In this document: piece by piece, positions 47,455 to 56,031 of the stretch
Layout of the letters: each line of letters begins with the position of its first letter
How positions within the stretch are numbered: the first letter of the stretch is position 1
DNA from: Hyphomicrobiales bacterium
Lineage (GTDB): Bacteria; Pseudomonadota; Alphaproteobacteria; Rhizobiales; Xanthobacteraceae
Length of the DNA stretch: 64,000 nt
NCBI GenBank assembly: GCA_021323775.1
Contig: JAJPKK010000316.1
Location: 1-64,000 of the forward strand
Reading direction: 5' to 3'
The notes under the pieces: generated by a model
Told to the model about the DNA's origin: nothing
The model's database searches: none
What the model saw: only the letters and a program-made list of their open reading frames with translations
Program-made: the position numbers and the translations under genes

Positions 47455-48255
47455 CTATTTCGGCGGCGTTCCGCCCTGGCTCTCGAGTTTCTTGCGCAAC
47501 TCCTCGGCGCGCTTCTGGAGGTCTTCCTGCAGCTTTCTTTGCTGCTCCTCGAACACCTTGGGATCGGTGGGCGGGCCTTCATTGGCCTTCTGAAAGCTGT
47601 TGCCCGAGTTGTCGGAGAGCGGCAACGGAAAGGTGATTGCAGCGGCGGCCAGGTTGATCGCCTGGATCTGCAGCATCTGGCCTTTTTTCAGCTTACTGAC
47701 CAGTTCAGGCGTCGCCTCGAAGTCGGACATACAGCCGTTGGCGAAGCAGGTAAAGAACGCGCCGCTGATCGGCGGCTCCTTGTCGATCACGATGCGTGTG
47801 CCGTACTGGAGCTGGAGCGGACTCGGCAGGGTGACGCGGAACAGCTTCCTTTGCTCGCCTTCCGGCTCGATCAGCGCCGCCGCCACAACCGGCTGACCGG
47901 CCTCGGTGCGCGCGTCTTTGCCGGTGAAACACACCTCCTTGGCGCCGGGTTCGTTGCCTTTGCCGCAGAATTTCGCCCATGGCGAATAGATAAGCTGCGG
48001 CATTTCGGGCTGCGCCGGCGCCGCCGCCTGCGCCTGCGTCGCACCGGGCGACGCCGCGGGCGGCTTCTGTGCGGCTGGCGCGGCGGGCTTCTGAGCGGCT
48101 GGGCGCGCTGGAGCGGCGGGACGCGCTGTCGGCGGCTGCTGAGCGACCGCGGTGCCGACGCTAAAGCCCGTAGCCAACAGCAGCGTCGCCGCAATCGTCG
48201 AAACGGCCATCCTGCGCGCATTTGAACTCGGTGCGGACAGTTTGCGATCGGTCAT
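47455..48255 (-). CDS. Invasion-associated locus B (IalB) family protein
   Basis: The 266-residue protein has a signal peptide (VSTIAATLLLATGFSVGTAV) and a 50-residue Pro/Ala/Gln linker. The IalB domain includes YSPWAKFCGKGNEPGAKEVC, RVTLPSPLQLQYGTRIVIDK and GAFFTCFANGCMSDFEATPE, with four cysteines likely in disulfides. A Glu/Lys/Arg-rich coiled coil lies at the C-terminus. It is periplasmic or surface-exposed; the Bartonella homologue aids erythrocyte entry, but free-living relatives carry it too. GAGGA lies before the ATG at 48255. Confidence 0.88.
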   Translation of the reverse strand: MTDRKLSAPSSNARRMAVSTIAATLLLATGFSVGTAVAQQPPTARPAAPARPAAQKPAAPAAQKPPAASPGATQAQAAAPAQPEMPQLIYSPWAKFCGKGNEPGAKEVCFTGKDARTEAGQPVVAAALIEPEGEQRKLFRVTLPSPLQLQYGTRIVIDKEPPISGAFFTCFANGCMSDFEATPELVSKLKKGQMLQIQAINLAAAAITFPLPLSDNSGNSFQKANEGPPTDPKVFEEQQRKLQEDLQKRAEELRKKLESQGGTPPK

Positions 48256-48833
48256 CAGGAATCCTCTATGTCTCGCGAGTTGCGGCCTTAATGCGATCAC
48301 GTGGGGTGTGGTTTTTGCCCCCGCTGTGTCTGCGTCAAATGCGGCGGGAACGTGGCCTCCCCACAGGCCTCATTAGCCTAATCGCACGCCCCGCGGAAGC
48401 CTGGTTTTGCGCGCGTCGCCGCCGATAGTAGAGCGCAAAGCGAAGCTGTATTTCTTCGGTCAATAATACGTTGAATACGTTGCCGTTACGACGATGTACA
48501 TTATGCAGACGCCTGGATATTATGCTCGACGGCGCGTTGTTCGGTTGATATTGCCAGGCGACAAGTCGTATTTCGGGCGAAGCTTGCGGCGCTGCGTACG
48601 GGTCTTGACTTCCAGTCTCTGGTTGCTGCGTTGCGCTTTCGGTCGTTTTACACTCACGCAAGGCAGTCATTTACGGAAGACAGCCATTGCCCGGATTGCC
48701 GCCGATCGCAAACTGGCCGGATGCGACAGCGCGATGCCCGTTGCCTGTGTCTCAGCCGGTTTTCGTAAATGGGGAAAGAGCGCGCCCCGGCACGGTAACG
48801 CATCCGTGATAATGCAGGTTGGAGCGAATCGGA
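48256..48833. other. Divergent non-coding gap between ialB and the yejA-like gene
   Basis: These 578 bases are less GC-rich than the surroundings, especially 48450-48560, and I see no credible gene. The direct repeat AATACGTTGAATACGTTG lies at about 48466-48483. Promoters for both flanking genes are expected here, but none can be fixed by eye. Confidence 0.4.
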
Positions 48834-50702
48834 ATGAGTCTGCAACGTAAAGATGTCGGCTGCGGGCGAGACTGCACCCCACTCCCTTCCCCGCCCGCAG
48901 CGGCGGCTTTTTTTGCTGTCATCATGGCGGCCGTCATCCCTCTCGGCGCCCCCTGCACCGCGAACGCGAACTATGCAATCGCGATGCATGGGGATGCGGC
49001 GCTGCCGCCGGACTTCACGGCGTTCCGCTACGTCAACCCCGATGCGCCGAAGGGCGGCCAGTTCACCGAAGGCATTCTTGGCGCCTTCGACAGCCTTAAT
49101 CCGTTCAATGGCAAGGGCCTGCCGGTTCCGGAACAGGAGATCCGCGGACGGGTGGTCGAAAGCCTGATGACGCGCGGCTACGACGAGCCGTTCACGCTCT
49201 ACGGCCTTCTCGCCCGCTCGGTCGAAACCGATGCCGACCGCAGCTATGTCACCTTCGACCTCGATCCCAGGGCGACCTTTGCGGATGGCCAGCCGGTCAC
49301 CGCTGCCGACGTGATTTTCTCGTGGCACCTGCTGCGTGATCACGGCCATCCCATGAAGCACCGCACCTATTATGCCAAGGTGAAGGCTGCGACGGCGCTT
49401 GGCCCGCGCACCGTCCGGTTTGATCTTGCCGGCGACGGCGACCGCGAAATGCCGCTCATCCTAGGCCTCATGCCGATCCTGCCGCAGCACGCCGTCGATG
49501 CCGAGCGGTTTGAGGAGACCTCGCTCACGCCATTGCTGGGCAGCGGCCCCTATGTGGTGGCCGAGGTTGATGCCGGGCGCAGCGTGACGCTGCGCCGCAA
49601 TCCGGCCTATTGGGGCCGCGCTCTCCCGGTCAACCGCGGCTTGTGGAACTTCGACACGGTGCGGCTCGATTTCTATCGCGACGCCGGCAGCCATTTCGAG
49701 GCGTTCAAGAAGGGCCTTTATGACGTGCGGGAAGAGACGGACCCGGGCCGTTGGGAGACCGGTTACGACTTTCCGGCAGCACGCGACGGTCGCGTCGTGA
49801 AAGACGAGCTCCCCTACGGACTGCCGAAGAGCATGAAGGCGCTGGTGTTCAACACCCGCCGCGCCATTTTCGCCGACGCGCGGGTGCGCGAGGCGATCTC
49901 GATGCTGTTTGACTTCGAATGGATCAATCGCAACTTCTTCTTCGGCCGCTACCGGCGCACTGCGAGCTTTTTCGAAGACAGCGAGCTGTCGGCCCGTGCC
50001 CGGCCCGCGGATGCAGCCGAGCGCGCGCTGCTGGCGCCCTTCCCGGGGGCGGTGCGCGACGACGTGCTCGCAGGCACGTGGTCGCCGCCGGTTTCGGACG
50101 GCTCCGGACGCGACCGCGACACGCTGCGCCGCGCCCTCGCGCTGTTGCGTGAAGCCGGCTACGAGCTCAGCGGCGGGGTGCTCCGCCGGCGGGAGACCCA
50201 TGAGCGTTTCGCCTTCGAGATTCTGGTCGCCGACCGCGATCAGGAGCGGCTGGCGATCGCCTTCGCGCAAAATCTCAAGCGCGCCGGCATCGATCTGAGT
50301 GTCCGCCTCGTGGACGCGGTGCAGTACGAGCAGCGCCGCATCAATTTCGATTTCGACATGATCCAGGCGCGCTGGGATGAATCGCTGTCGCCCGGCAACG
50401 AGCAGGCGCTCTACTGGAGTTCCGCCGCGGCCGACACGCCGGGGTCGCGCAACTACATGGGCGTGCGCAGCGCGGCTGCGGATGCGATGATCGCCGCCCT
50501 GCTGAACGCGCGCAAGCGCGACGCTTTCGTCGCCGCCGTGCGGGCGCTCGACCGCGTGCTGATGTCCGGCATCTATGTCATTCCCCTCTACCACCTGCCG
50601 ACCCAATGGGTCGCGCGGTGGTCTGCCGTCCGCCATCCGGATGCGACCTCGCTGTCGGGCTATTTGCCCGAGACATGGTGGCGGGAGGCTGAAAAGCCTT
50701 GA
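48834..50702 (+). CDS. YejA-type oligopeptide ABC substrate-binding protein
   Basis: The 622-residue protein belongs to family 5 extracellular binding proteins: AIAMHGDAALPPDFTAFRYV, GILGAFDSLNPFNGKGLPVP and VTFDLDPRATFADGQPVTAADVIFSW in translation. The end TQWVARWSAVRHPDATSLSG is close to YejA. YejA receptors bind oligopeptides such as microcin C. The N-terminus before AAFFAVIMAAVIPLGAP contains a stretch (CTPLPSPPAA) that resembles a REP-derived insert. I use the ATG at 48834; a TTG at 48819 is possible. No yejBEF genes follow. Confidence 0.88.
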   Translation: MSLQRKDVGCGRDCTPLPSPPAAAAFFAVIMAAVIPLGAPCTANANYAIAMHGDAALPPDFTAFRYVNPDAPKGGQFTEGILGAFDSLNPFNGKGLPVPEQEIRGRVVESLMTRGYDEPFTLYGLLARSVETDADRSYVTFDLDPRATFADGQPVTAADVIFSWHLLRDHGHPMKHRTYYAKVKAATALGPRTVRFDLAGDGDREMPLILGLMPILPQHAVDAERFEETSLTPLLGSGPYVVAEVDAGRSVTLRRNPAYWGRALPVNRGLWNFDTVRLDFYRDAGSHFEAFKKGLYDVREETDPGRWETGYDFPAARDGRVVKDELPYGLPKSMKALVFNTRRAIFADARVREAISMLFDFEWINRNFFFGRYRRTASFFEDSELSARARPADAAERALLAPFPGAVRDDVLAGTWSPPVSDGSGRDRDTLRRALALLREAGYELSGGVLRRRETHERFAFEILVADRDQERLAIAFAQNLKRAGIDLSVRLVDAVQYEQRRINFDFDMIQARWDESLSPGNEQALYWSSAAADTPGSRNYMGVRSAAADAMIAALLNARKRDAFVAAVRALDRVLMSGIYVIPLYHLPTQWVARWSAVRHPDATSLSGYLPETWWREAEKP

Positions 50703-51185
50703 GTCGGATGGCGGGCGGACGCGCTTTACGGACGACAGTCATTGGCGCCAGGTTAAGCGGTGGCCGAGCCACCTGCGCCCCCTTCCCCCCTTGTGTGCCC
50801 TTGTGTGGGGAGGTGTGGGGAGAGTGGGTGGGGGGTCGTGCGCCACCTGGCCCGCCCCCAGCCCCGACCCGTCCCCACGATCGGAATCGGCTGTTGCCAA
50901 TTTCGATCGCTTTATTAAGCGGCCGAAACCTTCGTATACCCGGTTCGGGTGGGAGGGGAGGAGATTCGCGGCACGTCGAACCTTACCCAGCGCCTATGAG
51001 GGTCGCCCTATGTCATCCCCTGCGCGGCCCTTTTTGCCGCGCACCGCAAGGTTGCGATGGCCTCCCGGCCTGCCTATTATGCTCACCCTGTATTCGTCGG
51101 CCTTCGGCGAAACCACCTCTCCCCGCGAACGGGGGAGAGTTAGCCGGGGGGCCGTCCCATCCACTCCAATCTTTAAGACGCGCTC
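50703..51185. other. Repeat-rich gap upstream of ppiD
   Basis: Low-complexity G/T runs (GTGTGCCCTTGTGTGGGGAG and nearby) at 50793-50850 are followed by no recognisable gene. A REP-like palindrome, CCTCTCCCCGCGAACGGGGG, is at 51117-51139. The ppiD promoter must be close to 51150, but I cannot define it. Confidence 0.45.
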
Positions 51186-53102
51186 ATGCTTCGAGGTCTG
51201 CGAAAAGCCTCTTCCAATTGGCTCGGCAAGGTCATCATGGCGGCGGTGGTCGGGTTTCTGATCATCAGCTTCGGGATCTGGGGCATTGGCGATATTTTCC
51301 GCGGTTTCGGGGTCTCCACCGTCGCCAAGGTCGGCCGCAGCGAGATTTCGATCGACCAATTCCGCATCCGCTACAACGAGGAAATGCAGCAGCTCGGCCG
51401 ACAGATGGGCCGGCCGCTCACGCCCGACCAGGCGCAGGCGATCGGCCTTGAGCAGCAGGTGCTCGGCCAGATGGTCGCGGCGGCAGCCCTCGATGAACGC
51501 GCACGGCAGCTTCGGCTCGGCATTTCGAATGACGAGGTGGCAAAGCAGATCACCGCCGATCCGGCATTCCGCGGCTTCAACGGCCAGTTCGACATGGCCA
51601 CCTATCTCCAGCGCCTCCGCGACATCGGCTACACCCAGCAGCGCTTTGAGTTCGAACAGCGCCAGACCACGCTGCGCCGCCAGATCGCCGAGGCGGTCGG
51701 CAGCGGAGTGGTGGCGCCCAAAGCAGCGGCCGAGGCGCTGAGCCAGTTTCGCGATGAGGAACGCAGCATCGACTACATAGCGCTCGACGGCAGCAAGGCG
51801 GGCGACGTTCCGGCGCCGACGCCGGAGCAGCTTGCGGCTTACTTCGAAGAGCGCAAGTTCGCGTTCCGGGCCCCCGAATATCGCAAAATTGAGCTGATTA
51901 CGGTCTCCCAGCAGGAAATCGCGAACACCATCGAAGTCGGCGAGGAGGAGGCCAGGCGCGTCTACCAGGATCGGCTCAAGCTCTATGAGACGCCGGAGCG
52001 CCGCCATGTGGTGCAGATTTCATTTGCCAATGCGGACGACGCCAGGCGCGCGTCCGAGCGCATCAACGGCGGGCTCGCATTCGACGATCTTGCCAAAGAG
52101 CCCGAGATCGCCGACAGAGTGGTCGATCTCGGCACCGTGACAAAGGCGGACATGATTGACCCGACGGTCGCCAATGCGGCATTCGATCTTGCGGAGGGCG
52201 CTGTCAGCGGCCCTGTCACCGGGCGGTTCGGCACGGTGATCCTGCACGTGCTCAAGATCGAGCCGGCCTCGACAAAATCGTTTGCCGAGGTCGAGTCTGA
52301 CCTTAAGCGCGACATTGCGCTTGATCGCGCCAAGGACGAAGTCAACAAGATCAGGGATAAGATCGACGAGGAGCTCGGCGGCGGCACGCCGCTCGAAGAG
52401 ATCGGCAAGAAGCTCAATCTGAAGGTGCGCACCATCGAGGCGGTCGACCGCTCGGGGCGGACACCCGCGGGCGAGCCGGCGCCCGACCTGCCGGCGGGAG
52501 TCGATGTGGTCAACAGCGCCTTTAACACCGAGGTCGGCAACGAAAACGACGCGCTTTCGCTCCCGGGCGGCGGATTCGTCTGGTACGACGTGGTCAACAT
52601 CATGCCGTCGCGCGAGCGGACGCTCGACGAGGTCAAAGATCGCGTTGAAGCGCGCTTCCGGGAGGACGAGATCATCAAGCGCCTCAACGCGAAGACGGAA
52701 GATATCGTCGGCAAGCTCAAGTCCGGCGCGTCGCTCGCCGAGGTCGCGGCTGCCGAGGGGCTGACGGTTGAGAGCAAGTCCGGGCTGAAGCGCCAGGGCG
52801 GCGGAGAGCTGCCGCCCCGCGTCATCTCGGAGGTGTTTCGCACCGCGAAGGATGCGGTTGGCAGCGCCGAGGGCCAAAATCCCACCAACCGCGTTATCTT
52901 CCGGGTCACCGACGTCAAGGTGCCGGCGTTCGACGCAAATTCCGTGACGACGACGAGGCTGATGGATCAGCTCAAGAGTTCCTACAGCGATGACGTTCTG
53001 ACCCAGTATGTGACGCGTCTGGAAAGCGACATTGGGACCGATATCAACCGGAACGCCATCGCCCAGGCGGTCGGACGGGCGCCGAGCGAGAGCGGTTTCT
53101 GA
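51186..53102 (+). CDS. ppiD: PpiD/SurA-like periplasmic chaperone with parvulin domain
   Basis: The 638-residue protein starts with a cytoplasmic tail and one membrane anchor (VIMAAVVGFLIISFGIWGIG). A SurA_N helical domain (SEISIDQFRIRYNEEMQQLG) follows. The parvulin-like region is about 265-365 (RRHVVQISFANADDARRASE to TVILHVLKIEP). A second helical part completes the chaperone cradle. It helps newly exported proteins fold. The ppiD-trpE order is common in Rhizobiales. The gene symbol is by family. Confidence 0.9.
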   Translation: MLRGLRKASSNWLGKVIMAAVVGFLIISFGIWGIGDIFRGFGVSTVAKVGRSEISIDQFRIRYNEEMQQLGRQMGRPLTPDQAQAIGLEQQVLGQMVAAAALDERARQLRLGISNDEVAKQITADPAFRGFNGQFDMATYLQRLRDIGYTQQRFEFEQRQTTLRRQIAEAVGSGVVAPKAAAEALSQFRDEERSIDYIALDGSKAGDVPAPTPEQLAAYFEERKFAFRAPEYRKIELITVSQQEIANTIEVGEEEARRVYQDRLKLYETPERRHVVQISFANADDARRASERINGGLAFDDLAKEPEIADRVVDLGTVTKADMIDPTVANAAFDLAEGAVSGPVTGRFGTVILHVLKIEPASTKSFAEVESDLKRDIALDRAKDEVNKIRDKIDEELGGGTPLEEIGKKLNLKVRTIEAVDRSGRTPAGEPAPDLPAGVDVVNSAFNTEVGNENDALSLPGGGFVWYDVVNIMPSRERTLDEVKDRVEARFREDEIIKRLNAKTEDIVGKLKSGASLAEVAAAEGLTVESKSGLKRQGGGELPPRVISEVFRTAKDAVGSAEGQNPTNRVIFRVTDVKVPAFDANSVTTTRLMDQLKSSYSDDVLTQYVTRLESDIGTDINRNAIAQAVGRAPSESGF

Positions 53103-53406
53103 TGAAACTGCCGAGACCCGCTTTACGACCTGATATTTTCGCGGAGATACCCCGCCGCGTCATGCGGCGGGGCGGATGGCTGGGACAAGCCATGAGTCCC
53201 GAACGTCATAAAGGGTACAGGGCGGGCGAAGGCGGCCGATGGCGTTGCAATGTTGGCATGGGCTTCATTCCGCCTTTGCCCGCCGCGGCGCCGTCCGCGC
53301 GGGCCCTGGTGGGCAAAGGCGCGATCGGCCGGCAATCCCAATGAGAGCGCTCACGAGCGCCTTTGCCCACCCTACCCCCCAATCCGATTGAAATCAGCTC
53401 CTCGAC
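53103..53406. other. ppiD-trpE intergenic region, mostly repeat
   Basis: Apart from the dispersed repeat at 53209-53375 I find only a short GC-rich stretch, GGGGCGGATGGCTGGGACAA. No trp leader peptide with tandem Trp codons is evident. Confidence 0.5.
53209..53375. repeat. Copy of the ~165-bp dispersed repeat (inverted relative to 4871-5030)
   Basis: Read on the minus strand, it runs GTAGGGTGGGCAAAGGCGCT, CTCATTGGGATTGCCGGCCG and CGCGGCGGGCAAAGGCGGAA. All three blocks also occur in the same order at 4871-5030. It consists of at least two nested inverted repeats. It is non-coding. Confidence 0.8.
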
Positions 53407-54924
53407 ATGCAGATTGAACCTTCCGCCGGCGCGTTCGCCGCCGCCTATCGGCGCGGCGTCGCCCAAGTCGTGTGGACCACACTGGTGGCCGACCTTGAGA
53501 CGCCGGTCTCCGCTTTTCTCAAGACCGGGGCTGACAAGCCGCTGAGCTTCCTTTTCGAATCGGTCGAGGGCGGGGCGGTGCGCGGCCGCTATTCGATCAT
53601 CGGCCTCGATCCCGACGTGGTGTGGCGCGCCCGCGGCGACAGGGCGGAAATCAACCCCACCGCGCGGCAGCACCAGGACGCGTTCCGCCCCTGCGGCGAG
53701 CCCCCGCTTAGGTCGCTGCGCAGCTTCATCAACGAAAGCCGCTTTGTGCTGCCGGACAGCCTGCCGCCGATGGCCGCCGGCGTTTTCGGTTATCTGAGCT
53801 ATGACATGGTTCGCCTGATGGAGGATCTGCCGCCGCCCAATCCTGACCCGATCGGGATACCGGACGCGATCCTGGTGCGGCCGACCGTGGTGATGATCTT
53901 CGACTCGGTGCTCGACACGCTCACGCTGGTGACGCCGGTGCGCCCGGCCACGGGATTGCCTGCGGACGCAGCGCTGGCGCACGCCATCGACCGGCTGACC
54001 GCCGTGGTCGACGCGCTGGACAGGCCGCTCCCCAGGGAGCCGGCCAGCGCTGCGGCTGCGGCGCTGAAAAATACTCCGGTCTCCAATACGGAGCCGGCGG
54101 AGTTCCGCGCCATGGTCGCGCGGGCAAAGGACTACATTGCGGCCGGAGATATTTTCCAGGTCGTGCTGGCGCAGCGTTTCGAAGCGCCCTTCGCGCTGCC
54201 GCCCTTCGCGCTCTACCGGGCGCTGCGCCGGGTCAATCCGGCGCCGTTCCTGTTCTATCTCGACTACGCCGGATTCGCGGTGGCGGGCTCAAGCCCGGAG
54301 ATTCTCGTGCGCACGCGCGGCGACACGGTGACGATCCGGCCGATCGCCGGCACCAAGCCGCGGGGATCGACGCCCCATGAGGACAAGGCGCTCGAAGACG
54401 AGCTTCTGGCCGACCCGAAGGAGCGGGCCGAACACCTGATGCTGCTCGACCTCGGCCGCAACGATGTCGGCCGGGTTGCCGCCATCGGCACCGTCAAGGT
54501 CACCGACCAGTTCTTCATCGAGCGCTACAGCCAGGTGATGCACATCGTCTCGAACGTGGAGGGCAGGCTTGATCCGCGCCACGACGCCCTCGACGCGCTC
54601 GCCGCCGGGTTCCCGGCCGGAACCGTATCCGGTGCGCCGAAAGTGCGCGCTATGGAAATCATCGACGAGCTGGAGAAAGAAAAACGCGGCCTCTATGCCG
54701 GCTGTGTCGGGTATTTTTCCGCGGCCGGCGACATGGACAGCTGCATTGTGCTGCGCACCGCCCTTATCAAGGACGGCAAGATGTATGTCCAGGCCGGCGC
54801 CGGCATTGTGGCGGATTCCAACCCGGACAGCGAGCAGCAGGAATGCGTCAACAAGGCCAGGGCGTTGTTCCGGGCCGCCGAAGAGGCGCGCCGATTCGCC
54901 AGCGAAGCCGGGAAGGGGCAATAG
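53407..54924 (+). CDS. trpE: Anthranilate synthase component I
   Basis: The 505-residue enzyme has the N-terminal tryptophan feedback site (LFESVEGGAVRGRYSIIG). The chorismate-binding catalytic domain includes GDIFQVVLAQRFEAP, GSSPEILVRTRG, RPIAGTKPRG, EHLMLLDLGRNDVGRV, AGFPAGTVSGAPKVRAMEII and a late QAGAGIVADS. It makes anthranilate from chorismate with TrpG glutamine amidotransferase. trpG is not next to it; instead repeats and a small gene follow. The start at 53407 begins near the family start, with a weak ribosome-binding site. Confidence 0.96.
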   Translation: MQIEPSAGAFAAAYRRGVAQVVWTTLVADLETPVSAFLKTGADKPLSFLFESVEGGAVRGRYSIIGLDPDVVWRARGDRAEINPTARQHQDAFRPCGEPPLRSLRSFINESRFVLPDSLPPMAAGVFGYLSYDMVRLMEDLPPPNPDPIGIPDAILVRPTVVMIFDSVLDTLTLVTPVRPATGLPADAALAHAIDRLTAVVDALDRPLPREPASAAAAALKNTPVSNTEPAEFRAMVARAKDYIAAGDIFQVVLAQRFEAPFALPPFALYRALRRVNPAPFLFYLDYAGFAVAGSSPEILVRTRGDTVTIRPIAGTKPRGSTPHEDKALEDELLADPKERAEHLMLLDLGRNDVGRVAAIGTVKVTDQFFIERYSQVMHIVSNVEGRLDPRHDALDALAAGFPAGTVSGAPKVRAMEIIDELEKEKRGLYAGCVGYFSAAGDMDSCIVLRTALIKDGKMYVQAGAGIVADSNPDSEQQECVNKARALFRAAEEARRFASEAGKGQ

Positions 54925-55046
54925 ACGGGATACCGCAATCGCGTGATGATGCGTGATTGCGCTCACACAACGGCGCGGCATTGTTCCAGCATATGCTGGA
55001 TCGTCAGAGGCCACGCTGCGGCTGAAAAGCCTGCATGCTCCTGCGT

Positions 55047-55216
55047 GGACTCTCCGGTCAGGTAGCCCCGGCCCCCGCGGCAATCGGGGACGGAAGACCG
55101 GGGCCGGCGCTCTCTGAATGGAGAGCGGGGTGGACTCGCCCTGCTTGGTGGCCCCGGCCCCCGCGGCAATTGGGGACGGAAGACCGGGGCCGTTGCTCTC
55201 TGAATGGAGAGCTAGC
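55047..55216. repeat. Tandem pair of structured ~85-bp units downstream of trpE
   Basis: Two 62-base cores, 55065-55126 and 55151-55212, differ at only three positions, and the spacing of the copies is 86 bases. Each core folds into GCCCCGG...CCGGGGC with an inner CCCC/GGGG stem and an unpaired ACGGAAGA side. A second hairpin, GCTCTC-TGAATG-GAGAGC, follows. No T-run follows either copy, so they are not ordinary terminators. They may encode a duplicated small RNA or an mRNA processing element of trpE or of the opposing small gene. Confidence 0.7.
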
Positions 55217-55273
55217 GAAGCTTAACCGCATCAGGCGCGCCTTAATGTGAGCTGGATCACATTTGTGACGTTA

Positions 55274-55396
55274 TCAAAGCAGGAAAATGAGCAGAGCGAC
55301 CAGTGCAAAGCCGCCCGCGAGCATCAACCAGTCTCCCGAATTGAGGCCAAGAAGCCGCCCCTCGGCCATCACGCGCAAGTCCACATTCGGTGACAT
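55274..55396 (-). CDS. Small 40-residue membrane protein
   Basis: A short frame encodes MSPNVDLRVMAEGRLLGLNS, then GDWLMLAGG and a hydrophobic helix ending ALVALLIFLL. AAGGAAA lies six to seven bases before the ATG at 55396. Start, ribosome-binding site and a single C-terminal membrane helix make it credible. It resembles small inner-membrane peptides I have seen annotated in Bradyrhizobium, but I know no function. It is easily missed because of its size. Confidence 0.6.
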   Translation of the reverse strand: MSPNVDLRVMAEGRLLGLNSGDWLMLAGGFALVALLIFLL

Positions 55397-55624
55397 GTGC
55401 TTTCCTTAACCACGAACCAACGTTCGCTTGGTGCCGCGCTGGTCCGAAACGGTTCAAATCGGCCGCTTTGAATTCACCAGGTTGCCTTCAAATTACCTAA
55501 GCATGCTCTCCGGAAGCGGAGGCTGGTGGAGGCTGAAACGACACTTGACAGGCGAACCGCGACATAGGACCCTCTCGTAGAAATTGATCGGTCTGCTCCC
55601 TGTAATTTTCGACATAGGTACGGC
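55397..55624. other. Divergent gap between two small genes
   Basis: AT-richer than average (around 55440-55500 and 55570-55625), this gap probably carries divergent promoters. I see no defined motif. Confidence 0.35.
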
Positions 55625-55627
55625 GTG

Positions 55628-55903
55628 ATGTCTTGTCGCGAGATCGAGGAGGAGGCGCCCCTCGAGAGTAGCAATGTCTGTAATGTCGTGCAGTTGCAAC
55701 CTGCTGGCGGAAATGCCCCGCGGGGCGCCGCGGCGACGGCGGGAGGGGAGCCTGCGCTTGAGGCTCTGCCATTTCAGCCGGACGCGATCACGCGCGACGG
55801 CCTCGATCTTCTGAAGGCGTTCTTTGCGATTGAGGATGCTGCTGCACGCGCGGCGTTGGTCCTGCTGGCGCAACGAATCGCCGGGCGCTCCGCAAAGAGA
55901 TAG
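55628..55903 (+). CDS. Small protein resembling the C-terminal tail of HTH regulators
   Basis: The 91-residue product has an unstructured first half. Its second half, DGLDLLKAFFAIEDAAARAA followed by LVLLAQRIAG, resembles the C-terminal helix of rhizobial XRE-type regulators (LVRAFxxIxDPxxR). No HTH is present. It could be a truncated regulator, a partner of one, or a small stand-alone protein. Codon use is ordinary. A GTG at 55625 abuts the ATG. Confidence 0.5.
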   Translation: MSCREIEEEAPLESSNVCNVVQLQPAGGNAPRGAAATAGGEPALEALPFQPDAITRDGLDLLKAFFAIEDAAARAALVLLAQRIAGRSAKR

Positions 55904-55923
55904 GCGGCGACGGTAATCCCCGC

Positions 55924-56012
55924 TGTAGCCCGGATCGAGCGAAGCGATCCGGGCTACCTATCCACAGGCGATGCTGTCCTGTGGTTTCGCGCTTGGGCTC
56001 AACCCGGGCTGC
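55924..56012. repeat. TAGCCCGGATCGAGCG inverted-repeat element
   Basis: TAGCCCGGATCGAGCGAAGC is followed by GATCCGGGCTACC, a 17-base palindrome. A second arm is TGGTTTCGCGCTTGGGCTCA with ACCCGGGCTGC. It is a composite copy of the 20875-20980 family between convergent genes. Confidence 0.75.
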
Positions 56013-56031
56013 GAGGCGGTGAACGGCCCCC

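Noticed and set aside
48335-48670. Possible 111-codon gene upstream of the yejA-like gene
   Set aside because: Its residue composition is random-looking (many R, Q and P), it has no ribosome-binding site and no domain. The frame crosses a promoter-like AT-rich stretch.
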